DNA of 8,034 nt from Nitrospirota bacterium (GTDB taxonomy: Bacteria > Nitrospirota_A > Leptospirillia > Leptospirillales > Leptospirillaceae). Shown one piece after another: positions 1 through 6,312 of the stretch. The translations under genes were made by a program, and so were the position numbers. The stretch covers positions 1-8,034 of the forward strand of contig DAIBSV010000086.1 in the NCBI GenBank assembly GCA_027415455.1, written 5' to 3'. Below the pieces are notes generated by a model. The model did no database searches and had not been told where the DNA came from. It saw only the letters and a program-made list of their open reading frames with translations. Each line of letters begins with the position of its first letter. Position 1 is the stretch's first letter.

Positions 1-1629
1 CCCCGGGGGGGGGAGGGGGAGCAGCCACAGCCATCCCGTGAGAGAAGGGCTTCCGGAAAGAGGGGCCCCCGTCAGGGGACGGAGGGCCTGTTCGATCCAC
101 CCCAGCATCCGGACGGGGGAGAGGGCGAGCAGGAGACATCCCGCCACCATCCAGGCCATTCCGATCTTTTCAGCCGCCGAGACGTCGTGGGCGTTGCGGG
201 CTCCTTCGGATCGTGGGAGTCCCAGATATCCGATCCCGTAGAACTTGACGAATCCCATGGCCGCCAGGGCCGAAGCCAGGACGAGGAGAGCGCCTCCAAG
301 CAAAACGGCACTTCTGAGGAGTGTCCCGGAAAGACTCCCCGCCTGGAGGGCCGCCTGGAGCAGAAGCCACTCGGAGACGAAGCCGTTGCCGGGAGGCAGC
401 CCGGCGATGCAGAGGACCCCAACCAGGACGAACCCCCCCGACACCGGCATACGTCGGAGCAGCCCTCCCATTCCGTTCAGGTCGTGGCTTCCGGTGGCGT
501 GGATCATCGTTCCCGCGCCCATGAAAAGGAGGCTTTTGAAAAAGGCATGGTTGATAGCGTGGTAGAGGGAGGCCGCCAGAGCGATCTCTCCGGCCAGGGA
601 ATGACCCGAACGCATGTAGAGGATCGCGAGACCGATCCCGAGAAAGAGGATGCCGATGTTTTCGATGGAGGAATAGGCCAGGAGTTTCTTGGGGTCCGAC
701 TGGACCAGGGCATGGAGGATGCCGAAGAGCGCCATGAGTCCTCCGGCCAGAAGAACGGGCACGCCCCAGGTGTAGTCGAGATGACCGAGGCCCAGGAGGC
801 CAAAGAATACCCGGAGGATCCCGTAGATGGCCGTCTTGAGCATGATTCCGCTCAAGAGGGCCGACGCCGGGGAGGGGGCGACCGGATGGGCTTCGGGGAG
901 CCAGACATGGAGGGGGATCAGCCCGGCCTTGGCTCCGAATCCCAGAAGGGCGCAGATGAAGACGAGGAGGGCCGCACCGGTCGGGGGAGCGCTCGTGCGC
1001 ATGGATTCGAAGGTGAAGGCCGACAATCCCGGAGACAGGCCGGAGGGCTCGTGGGAAGCCAGAACGAAAAAGGCCACCATGATCAGAAGACTTCCGAAAT
1101 GGGCCATGAGAAGGTAGAGGAAGCCGGCGTTCCGGACCTCTTCCCGGTCGCTTTCCGTGACGACGAGCGCATAGGAGACCAGGGCCATGATCTCCCAGAA
1201 AACCATGAAAACATAGGCATCGTCGGCGAGAAAGACTCCTTCCATGGAGGCCAGGAAAAGGGCTGTCCTGAGAAAGTAGGCCGGGAGCCTGGAGGGAGGA
1301 AGGCTTTTGAGGTAGCCGGCCGAAAAAAGAAGGATCCCGGTGGCCGCTCCTCCCAGAATCAGGAGAAAGAAACTTGACAGGGGATCCTGCCGGACGTGGA
1401 ACGGGAGCCCGGGCAGGCCGCCGGGGAGAACCTGACGAAGGTCGGAGCCCCGGACGAGCCCCCGGATTCCGGAAGAAGCAAGGATGATCCCTCCCGCGGC
1501 AAGAAGGAGCGACAGGGGACCCAGAAGGATTCTGGATCGCTGCAGGAGGAAAAAGCCGAGGACGCCGGCTATTCCCCAGGCGAGAAGGACGAACAGACTG
1601 GTGTCGAGAGGGTCAGAAAAGGGAGTCAT
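1..1629 (-). CDS. hyfB: HyfB-like proton-conducting membrane subunit (hydrogenase-4 / complex I antiporter family), C-terminus cut by window edge
   Basis: A continuous open frame of 543 codons reads leftwards off the window with no stop. The protein is a polytopic membrane protein of the NuoL/MrpA antiporter family. Signatures seen are FWEIMALVSY (about 144-153, with the Glu147 expected in the proton channel), GAKAGLIPLHVWLPEAHP (232-249, Lys235), SALLSGIMLKTAIYGILR (256-273), LLAYSSIENIGI (316-327), HAINHAFFKSLLF (357-369, Lys365) and a late-helix Lys462. The AYSSIENIGI and LPEAHPVAPSPASALLSG wording fits HyfB/HycC better than NuoL or NuoM. E. coli HyfB is about 670 residues, so roughly 130 residues are missing. 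Family role: couples electron transfer in a membrane hydrogenase or hydrogenase-like complex to H+ (or Na+) translocation in the inner membrane; the partner subunits would lie to the left. Start: ATG at 1629 is taken; its GGAGGAGAG lies about 25 bases upstream, and an in-frame GTG at 1665 is the alternative. The last bases form a G9 run (5-13), so the extreme end is uncertain. Confidence 0.88.
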   Translation of the reverse strand, partial: MTPFSDPLDTSLFVLLAWGIAGVLGFFLLQRSRILLGPLSLLLAAGGIILASSGIRGLVRGSDLRQVLPGGLPGLPFHVRQDPLSSFFLLILGGAATGILLFSAGYLKSLPPSRLPAYFLRTALFLASMEGVFLADDAYVFMVFWEIMALVSYALVVTESDREEVRNAGFLYLLMAHFGSLLIMVAFFVLASHEPSGLSPGLSAFTFESMRTSAPPTGAALLVFICALLGFGAKAGLIPLHVWLPEAHPVAPSPASALLSGIMLKTAIYGILRVFFGLLGLGHLDYTWGVPVLLAGGLMALFGILHALVQSDPKKLLAYSSIENIGILFLGIGLAILYMRSGHSLAGEIALAASLYHAINHAFFKSLLFMGAGTMIHATGSHDLNGMGGLLRRMPVSGGFVLVGVLCIAGLPPGNGFVSEWLLLQAALQAGSLSGTLLRSAVLLGGALLVLASALAAMGFVKFYGIGYLGLPRSEGARNAHDVSAAEKIGMAWMVAGCLLLALSPVRMLGWIEQALRPLTGAPLSGSPSLTGWLWLLPLPPPG

Positions 1630-1740
1630 GGATGGAAGGGGCGAGGCTGAAGGGCTCTCCTCCACCGGTACGTCTCGCGGGTTCGGGGGAAGAGTGTCAT
1701 TCGGCCGGCCATCGGATTCCCGTCTGTTGCGGAGTTCCGT

Positions 1741-1795
1741 TCATTATTGTGTTCACAGGTGTCTATTATATCATTTGATAAAGGGAGGAATGCAA
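1741..1795. promoter_or_regulatory. AT-rich divergent promoter region between hyfB and the 1909 gene
   Basis: This is the only AT-rich island between two divergent genes. On the minus strand there is a perfect TATAAT (bases 1770-1765) preceded by TG one base away (TGATATAAT), with TTGCAT 19 bases upstream, a long but possible spacer; this would serve hyfB. On the plus strand TTCACA (1752-1757) and TTGATA (1775-1780) are 17 bases apart and could serve the 1909 gene. A dyad TATCA-TT-TGATA covers 1769-1780 and overlaps both candidate -10 elements, which would suit a regulator site. The hexamers are seen; promoter activity and its direction are inferred. Confidence 0.45.
1758..1775 (+). repeat. 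Copy 1 of an 18-base intergenic motif, GGTGTCTATTANNTCATT
   Basis: The bases match those at 6725-6742 in 16 of 18 positions, in the same orientation. Both copies lie in the AT-rich part of a large intergenic region. It may be a shared promoter element or operator, or coincidence. Confidence 0.4.
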
Positions 1796-1825
1796 CGACC
1801 GGGTCCATGGGCCGCTTCGGGGAAG

Positions 1826-1875
1826 GTCCGGGGAGAGAGGGAAGGGATTGATCCTTGAATTTCGCCTCCCCGGAC
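1826..1875 (+). repeat. Perfect 10-bp inverted repeat in the leader of the 1909 gene
   Basis: GTCCGGGGAG (1826-1835) and CTCCCCGGAC (1866-1875) are exact reverse complements separated by 30 bases. Inside the loop AAGGG (1842-1846) can pair with TCCTT (1852-1856) with one G-U pair, which would give a stacked two-stem structure in RNA. It ends 14-23 bases before the purine-rich ribosome binding stretch (1889-1903) of the 1909 gene. No T-run follows, so it is not an ordinary terminator. It could be a structured 5' leader that affects translation or mRNA stability; no known riboswitch class is recognised. Confidence 0.5.
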
Positions 1876-1908
1876 GATTAGGATGGAAGGAGGGCATGGA
1901 GGGCGAGA

Positions 1909-2235
1909 ATGCGAGAAGATCCACGAGAAATCCAGCAAAACGAGGTTGCACGGGAGATCGAGCGGAGCCAGGGGCCGATACCCTGGTGGATGGTGATTCT
2001 GATCGTCATCGTCTACGCGACCGCGATCATTCTGTCGCTCCCCATTCTTGGAAACAGGACTGGGCAGAACATCAACACCTTTTTCAGCGACACCCACAAG
2101 AGGGGGACTTTCGACTTCGGAACGGTGGGAGGAGGGGCCTATCTGGCCGGGGGGTTTTTTGTGATCTACTACGTCTTCATGATCCGTCCCCGCCGCAAGA
2201 ACAGGAAAAATCCCGCCGGGCCCTCCGGACCCTGA
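1909..2235 (+). CDS. Small two-helix membrane protein, function unknown
   Basis: A 108-residue protein. A charged N-terminus (1-22) is followed by a hydrophobic helix at about 25-48 starting with the motif PIPWWM, then a polar linker (49-72), a second helix at about 76-92 beginning in a glycine-rich stretch (GTVGGGAYLAGG), and a basic tail (RPRRKNRKN) that predicts a cytoplasmic C-terminus, so probably both ends are in the cytoplasm. The charged start followed by PIPWWM loosely recalls the N-terminal membrane anchor of CcoP in cbb3 oxidases, but there is no haem-binding CXXCH, so this is only a resemblance. Start: ATG 1909 has GGAGGG five bases upstream. It is followed 17 bases later by the M50 protease gene and probably shares its mRNA. 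I do not recognise a named family. Confidence 0.78.
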   Translation: MREDPREIQQNEVAREIERSQGPIPWWMVILIVIVYATAIILSLPILGNRTGQNINTFFSDTHKRGTFDFGTVGGGAYLAGGFFVIYYVFMIRPRRKNRKNPAGPSGP

Positions 2236-2252
2236 TGGCCGGACTCTGACGG

Positions 2253-3095
2253 GTGGAGACCGTTCGCGGAAAGAGACTGGCAGCCTTCCTTTTCTTTTTG
2301 ACCTGCCTCACGACGACCGGGGCGGGAGCCCTCCTGGCGGGTCGTGATCCCTTATCCTCATTGGGCGGGTTTGCCTCCGGATTTTCCTACTCCATTCCCC
2401 TCATGCTGATCCTGTCGGCCCATGAGGCCGGCCATTACTTCGTGGCCAGGCGGTATGGCGTGGTGTCCCCCCTGCCCTGGTTCATTCCGGCACCGACCCT
2501 CATCGGAACCTTCGGGGCTGTGATACGGCTCCCCCGCCTCCCCGGAAGCCGGCTCGCCCTCTTCGACATCGCTCTGGCCGGTCCTCTGGCCGGACTTATT
2601 CCTTCAATCGTCGCGCTCGCGGTCGGCATCCGTCTCTCCACCTCCCTTCCGGGAGAAAGTCCCCCCGGATCCGGCCTGGAGATCGGGGAATCCCTCCTCT
2701 TCCGCTTTCTGGAATGGATCTTTTCGACCGGACCCACCGGCCATTCGACCCTCCTTCTCTCGCCGGTCGGGTTCGCGGGATGGGTCGGACTGCTCGTGAC
2801 GGCTCTCAACCTGATGCCGGTCGGTCAACTCGATGGAGGACACCTGGCTTGGGCGCTCCTGGGGAGCCGGGCGCGCGGACTCCTCTGGGGAATCTTTCCC
2901 CTGCTCCTTTACCTGGGCTTGCGGGGATGGAAGGGGTGGTGGATCTGGGCGGCGCTGCTTCTTCTCATGGGGATCTCCCATCCGGAGATCTCCGGAGAGG
3001 GGGATCGACTTCCCGTCTCCCGGATCGTCTGGGGGATCGCGGCCCTTGTCATCGAGGTTCTGGTTTTTGTTCCGGTTCCTCTGAAATTTGCCTGA
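2253..3095 (+). CDS. M50 family (site-2-protease-like) intramembrane zinc metalloprotease
   Basis: A 280-residue polytopic membrane protein. The zinc site HEAGH is at 57-61 (His57, Glu58, His61), at the end of a hydrophobic segment (about 45-56), and the third ligand is expected to be Asp194 in the motif NLMPVGQLDGGH (186-197). Between them lie PWFIPAPTLIGTFGAVIR (75-92) and DIALAGPLAGL (105-115), both typical of the M50 branch that includes cyanobacterial and plant EGY-like proteases. Family role: cleaves membrane-spanning substrates within the bilayer, often anti-sigma factors or membrane-bound regulators; the substrate cannot be told from this window. No PDZ domain is present, unlike RseP. 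Start: GTG 2253 has no good ribosome binding site, and an in-frame TGA lies just upstream, so translational coupling to the gene ending at 2235 is likely. The 3' end overlaps the opposing phosphatase gene by 47 bases. Confidence 0.9.
   Translation: METVRGKRLAAFLFFLTCLTTTGAGALLAGRDPLSSLGGFASGFSYSIPLMLILSAHEAGHYFVARRYGVVSPLPWFIPAPTLIGTFGAVIRLPRLPGSRLALFDIALAGPLAGLIPSIVALAVGIRLSTSLPGESPPGSGLEIGESLLFRFLEWIFSTGPTGHSTLLLSPVGFAGWVGLLVTALNLMPVGQLDGGHLAWALLGSRARGLLWGIFPLLLYLGLRGWKGWWIWAALLLLMGISHPEISGEGDRLPVSRIVWGIAALVIEVLVFVPVPLKFA
2981..2996. repeat. Perfect 16-bp palindrome inside the M50 gene
   Basis: TCCGGAGATCTCCGGA reads the same on both strands. It sits within the coding sequence and about 53 bases beyond the stop of the opposing phosphatase gene. 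No T-run follows on either strand, so an intrinsic terminator is not supported. An overlapping alternative pairing, GATCTCC (2972-2978) with GGAGATC (2984-2990), is also possible. It may be simply codon-driven. Confidence 0.6.
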
Positions 3096-3924
3096 TCTTG
3101 TCGACCATCCAGCCGTGGAGAAAGCCGTTACTGGCGACGACCACCGGGGCCTCGAGGCGGAACGGACCCCCGAAGGCGTCGGTGACCGTCCCGCCGGCTT
3201 CCCGGACGATCAGCGTTCCTGCCGCCGTGTCCCAGGGAGACAGTCCTCTCTCCCAGAACCCGTCGAGCACCCCCATTGCCACATGGCAGAGATCGAGCGC
3301 CGCCGATCCGGAACGACGGATTCCCTGGACCTCCCGGGAGAAGCCTTCGAAGGTCGCCATGTTCTTGAGTCGGGGGGTATCGGCGTGGGTGTAAGAGAAA
3401 CCGGTGGCCAGAAGGCTCCTTTGGGGAAGGCTTTCCCGGGAGACGGAGAGTCGCTTCCCGTCAAGGGTCGCTCCCCGACCGGCCCATGCTTCGAAGCGCA
3501 TCCTGCGGAGAGGGTCGACCACCAGACCGTACAGGAGGGATCCTGAGGATTCGAAGGCAATCGAGATGCAGAAACAGGGGTAGCGGTGGGCGTAGTTGGT
3601 CGTTCCATCGAGGGGATCGATGATCCATCGGTGGGAGGTTTCTCCGGACGGCATGCGGCCTCCGCTCTCCTCGGCGAGGAATCCATGGTCGGGATAGTCC
3701 CGGGAAAGGGTCTCCATGACTGCCCGCTCCGAGGCCAGGTCGATCTCGGTGACGAGGTCGATCCGTCCCTTGTATCCGACCTCGATCGTCCGGGTCATCC
3801 CCTCGAGAAGGATTTCGGAGGCAAGGTCGGCCGCTCTTCGGGCCGTTTCGGCAATCTGTTCGGGGAGGATTCCGGGGGGCCAGAAAAGCCTGCTTCCGGA
3901 AATGTTTTTGTCGCCTTGATTCAT
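3049..3924 (-). CDS. suhB: Inositol monophosphatase family enzyme (SuhB-like)
   Basis: A 291-residue soluble protein, slightly longer than the usual 260-275. It carries the metal-dependent phosphatase signatures in order: VTEIDLASE (58-66), LAEESGG (83-89, Glu85/Glu86), WIIDPLDGTTNY (100-111, with Asp103 and Asp106 as Mg ligands) and SPWDTAAGTLIVREAGG (229-245, Asp232). All the expected metal ligands are present, so it should be active. Family members hydrolyse myo-inositol-1-phosphate and related sugar phosphates, and some act on fructose-1,6-bisphosphate or PAP; E. coli SuhB also has a role in rRNA transcription. The true substrate cannot be chosen from sequence alone. Start: ATG 3924 has GGGAGG four bases upstream; an in-frame ATG at 3936 lacks a good site, and the GGGAGG overlaps it. 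The last 47 bases overlap the end of the converging M50 gene. Confidence 0.93.
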   Translation of the reverse strand: MNQGDKNISGSRLFWPPGILPEQIAETARRAADLASEILLEGMTRTIEVGYKGRIDLVTEIDLASERAVMETLSRDYPDHGFLAEESGGRMPSGETSHRWIIDPLDGTTNYAHRYPCFCISIAFESSGSLLYGLVVDPLRRMRFEAWAGRGATLDGKRLSVSRESLPQRSLLATGFSYTHADTPRLKNMATFEGFSREVQGIRRSGSAALDLCHVAMGVLDGFWERGLSPWDTAAGTLIVREAGGTVTDAFGGPFRLEAPVVVASNGFLHGWMVDKIRQISEEPEQKPEPR

Positions 3925-4125
3925 CGAACCTCCCATTCGTGTTCCTGTCCCGACCCCTTTGAGTGTGTTGCGTCGCGCCCGCCCATCCTATCAGATTCCA
4001 GGCGGATTTCCATCGGACGATCCAAGCAGGAAGGGCAGGAAGGGATGGGGCTATCCAGAGAGAGGGAGATTGTACGATAATGGAACGAAGAAACCTGATG
4101 ACTTCAGGGAGGAGGGCTGCACGTC
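3925..4125. other. Divergent intergenic region between suhB and the 4126 gene
   Basis: About 200 bases without a gene. Plus-strand GATAAT at 4076-4081, in the context TACGATAATGG, is the best -10 candidate for the downstream operon, but no good -35 lies 16-18 bases before it. GGGAGGAGGG at 4107-4116 is the ribosome binding site of the 4126 gene, nine bases before its ATG. For suhB I see only weak -35/-10 candidates. No RNA gene or clear terminator is seen. Confidence 0.35.
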
Positions 4126-4668
4126 ATGTTTGTAACGATTACCTTTATTCGCTGGCTCCATCTTGTGGGGGCCGCGGCGTTGGTCGGAGGGATGGTTCTC
4201 CAGCTTTTTGTCGTGAGCCCGCTCCTCTCGTGGGTCGATCCCTCGATTCGGGGCAAGCTCGCGAAGAAGGCGACGGACTTCTACCTCCCGGTGTTCTGGG
4301 TCAGTCTCTCACTTCTCATCATGACCGGGGCCTTCGTCATCTTCGACCGGCTCGTCTCCCTCGAGAACATGGTCTTCCCGTACAAGAACTCCTATGAGAC
4401 CTTCTGGCTGCTGAAGCTGAGTTTCGTCGGCGGAATCGCCCTTCTTGGAATCCTGATCGCCCGGATGTCGGGGGAGATCAGGACGACGACCCGGCAACAG
4501 CTGGCGACGGGCCCGGATTCGCAGGAGGCCCTGAAGCTCGAGGAAAAGAAGAGCCGGTTGCGACAGACCGTGGGACTTCTCCGGAACCTGAATGTCGTCC
4601 TCGGCATCTTCGTCCTTTTGTGGGCGGCCGTTCTCCAGAACATTTTCGGACTTCTGATCCTCCGATAG
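4126..4668 (+). CDS. CopD-like four-helix integral membrane protein
   Basis: A 180-residue protein with four probable helices at about 5-33, 55-75, 92-112 and 153-178, and a charged, cytoplasm-like segment (113-150, RQQLATGPDSQEALKLEEKK) between helices three and four. The first helix, FIRWLHLVGAAALVGGMVLQ, with a Trp-Leu-His followed by Gly/Ala-rich sequence, resembles the opening helix of CopD and related membrane proteins. His12 is the only histidine in the protein, so a bis-histidine haem or a multi-histidine copper site within a single chain is not supported. Copper transport should therefore not be assumed. It is the first gene of a likely operon with PEP carboxylase (43 bases downstream) and the 6313 gene. 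Start: ATG 4126 after GGGAGGAGGG. Confidence 0.8.
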   Translation: MFVTITFIRWLHLVGAAALVGGMVLQLFVVSPLLSWVDPSIRGKLAKKATDFYLPVFWVSLSLLIMTGAFVIFDRLVSLENMVFPYKNSYETFWLLKLSFVGGIALLGILIARMSGEIRTTTRQQLATGPDSQEALKLEEKKSRLRQTVGLLRNLNVVLGIFVLLWAAVLQNIFGLLILR

Positions 4669-4699
4669 CTCTGCGCGGACATTCGCGCCCTACCCAAAG

Positions 4700-4706
4700 A
4701 GAGGAG
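4700..4706 (+). promoter_or_regulatory. Ribosome binding site that fixes a TTG start for PEP carboxylase
   Basis: AGAGGAG ends five bases before TTG 4712. The first in-frame ATG (4778) has no such site, so this supports the TTG start. Confidence 0.7.
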
Positions 4707-4711
4707 CCTTC

Positions 4712-6274
4712 TTGGCGTATTTTCTCAAAAAAAACGACCGTCCCAAAAATGCCCCCGACCGGAAAATTCCGACGACGATGGCGACCCAGCATCCGGACAA
4801 TGCGGCCGCCCCCTACTGGAAGGCCAACCAGGAGCCCTTCATCAGCACTCTCGATGAGATCGAGGAGTGCTACCGGAGCTACATCGACATCGGCTGCCAG
4901 GAGTACATGTGGGACTGGGAGGGGAAATACGTCGACGAAGGTGTTGTCGAAAAACTGTTTTCCTCGCATTTCGACTACTTCAAGGAAAATCAGATCGGAA
5001 AGGATGTTTTTCTGACCTTCCGCCTTCCGAACATCTGGTATGAAAAGGAGTACCGGATTGCCCGGGCCTACATCGGGATCCTGACATTCGAGGATCTGGC
5101 GCGGGATCTTGGCCTCAAGACCCCGCCGGTGTTCGAGGTCATTCTGCCCATGACCGATGAAGGACAGAAAATGATCTATCTCCAGCAGACATTCCGCAAG
5201 ATCGCCCGCCTCAAACATCAGGTGTTCGATGAGGAGGGCGTGGTCCGGGATCCTTCCTATCTTCAGGTCATTCCCCTGGTGGAAGGAGTTTCGGAGTTGA
5301 CCGTCTCGCGCAAGATCCTGCACGATTACGTCGATCTTCACGCTGCGGAATACGGATCGAAGCCCCTTTACCTTCGTCCTTTCATTGCCCGTTCCGATCC
5401 CGCCCTAAACGCCGGAATCGTACCTGCCACCATCGCGGCCAAGGTCGCCCTGTCGGAATATTTCCGTTTCGAAGAGGAGTCCGGGATACCGGTCTTCCCC
5501 ATCATGGGGGTAGGATCGCTTCCGTTTCGCGGCGGCCTCTCTCCCTGGAATGTTCCCCACTTCATCGAGGAATACCCGGGGGTCCGGACCGTGACCGTCC
5601 AATCCGCCTTCCGGTACGACTATCCTCAGGAGGATGTCCGGGAAGCCATCAATCTCCTCAACCGCTCGCTGCCGGGAACTGTTCCCCTGGCCTATACCCC
5701 GGACGAGGTGTCAGCAGGCGAACGGCTGGTCTCCATCTTCTCCGAACATTATCAAAAGACGGTAGAAGAGGTCGCGGATGTGATCAACAAGGTCTCCGGC
5801 AGTATTCCTCCCCGGCGGGAGCGCAAGCTTCATATCGGGCTCTTCGGGTATTCCCGGGGAATCGGACAGAAACATCTCCCCCGGGCGATCGGATTCACCG
5901 CTTCCCTTTATTCCCTCGGGATTCCTCCCGAACTGATCGGGACGGGGAGGGGAATCGCCCAGGCGATCCGGGAAGGATACGGAGACTCCCTTTCCCTCTT
6001 CTACCGCCGCCTCAAGGATGACATGCAGGATGCGGGGCATTATCTGAATAAGGAAAACCTCAACTTTCTCGCCTCAGAAAACCAGGCATGGATGGCCGTC
6101 AAGGAGGATATCGATCTCGTGGAGGATTTCTTCAAGATCGAACTGGGCCCTGTGACGGTCGAGCATTACCTTCACAGAAATTTTGTTTCCAGCATCTACT
6201 TTCTGTTGCAGGAAGAGAAGGACTTTTCCGACTATCTGCTCAAGGCGGCCCTTCTTCGGAGATCCCTCGGGTAA
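4712..6274 (+). CDS. ppcA: Archaeal-type phosphoenolpyruvate carboxylase
   Basis: A 520-residue cytoplasmic enzyme that carboxylates PEP with bicarbonate to oxaloacetate, feeding the TCA or reductive TCA cycle. It is the short archaeal type (about 490-540 residues), not the roughly 900-residue bacterial or plant type. Signatures: MATQHPDN (23-30), MWDWEGKYVDE (66-76), FEVILPMT (141-148), FIARSDPALNAG (224-235), GVGSLPFRGGLSP (266-278), TVQSAFRYD (295-303) and RKLHIGLFGYSRGIG (371-385), followed by FTASLYSLGIPPELIG (395-410). Start: TTG 4712 is chosen over ATG 4778 because of the ribosome binding site and because archaeal homologues have the equivalent of residues IPTT immediately before MATQHPDN. 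The last 80 or so residues are the least familiar part. It sits between two small membrane protein genes, with 43 bases before it and 38 after, and no terminator on either side, so co-transcription is likely. The patchy occurrence of this type in bacteria suggests ancient transfer; base composition here is like its neighbours. Confidence 0.95.
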   Translation: MAYFLKKNDRPKNAPDRKIPTTMATQHPDNAAAPYWKANQEPFISTLDEIEECYRSYIDIGCQEYMWDWEGKYVDEGVVEKLFSSHFDYFKENQIGKDVFLTFRLPNIWYEKEYRIARAYIGILTFEDLARDLGLKTPPVFEVILPMTDEGQKMIYLQQTFRKIARLKHQVFDEEGVVRDPSYLQVIPLVEGVSELTVSRKILHDYVDLHAAEYGSKPLYLRPFIARSDPALNAGIVPATIAAKVALSEYFRFEEESGIPVFPIMGVGSLPFRGGLSPWNVPHFIEEYPGVRTVTVQSAFRYDYPQEDVREAINLLNRSLPGTVPLAYTPDEVSAGERLVSIFSEHYQKTVEEVADVINKVSGSIPPRRERKLHIGLFGYSRGIGQKHLPRAIGFTASLYSLGIPPELIGTGRGIAQAIREGYGDSLSLFYRRLKDDMQDAGHYLNKENLNFLASENQAWMAVKEDIDLVEDFFKIELGPVTVEHYLHRNFVSSIYFLLQEEKDFSDYLLKAALLRRSLG

Positions 6275-6300
6275 CCGGCTCATCACAGTCATGAATGTCC

Positions 6301-6307
6301 AGGAGGG
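6301..6307 (+). promoter_or_regulatory. Ribosome binding site that favours the TTG start at 6313
   Basis: AGGAGGG lies five bases before TTG 6313. The in-frame ATG at 6295 lies upstream of this site and has no site of its own. The arrangement, SD then CTTCTTGGC, is nearly the same as at the PEP carboxylase start. Confidence 0.6.
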
Positions 6308-6312
6308 TCTTC

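Noticed and set aside
187..1377. A 396-codon open frame on the plus strand
   Set aside because: It is antisense to hyfB in a codon-aligned register of GC-rich DNA. Its translation is low-complexity and rich in Glu, Gly, Arg and Asp, while the opposite strand gives a clear membrane protein with family motifs.
1626..1808. A 60-codon minus-strand frame whose TGA overlaps the hyfB ATG
   Set aside because: The ATGA overlap is tempting as translational coupling, but the frame runs through the AT-rich promoter-like block, has no ribosome binding site, and its sequence is not protein-like.
1790..1858. A 22-codon plus-strand frame starting ATG 1790 after GGGAGGA, as a possible leader peptide
   Set aside because: The GGAGG is only about one base from the ATG, and the composition (many Gly, Arg, Pro) looks non-coding. 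No run of a single amino acid suggests attenuation.
2714..3394. A 226-codon open frame on the plus strand
   Set aside because: It spans the M50 gene in another frame and the antisense of the phosphatase; the translation has no family signal.
4126..4668. Naming the four-helix protein a copper exporter or resistance protein CopD
   Set aside because: Only the first helix resembles CopD, and the protein has a single histidine, so a copper function is not supported.
4478..5341. A 287-codon open frame on the minus strand
   Set aside because: It lies across the ends of the CopD-like gene and the first third of PEP carboxylase, both with strong family or helix evidence on the plus strand.
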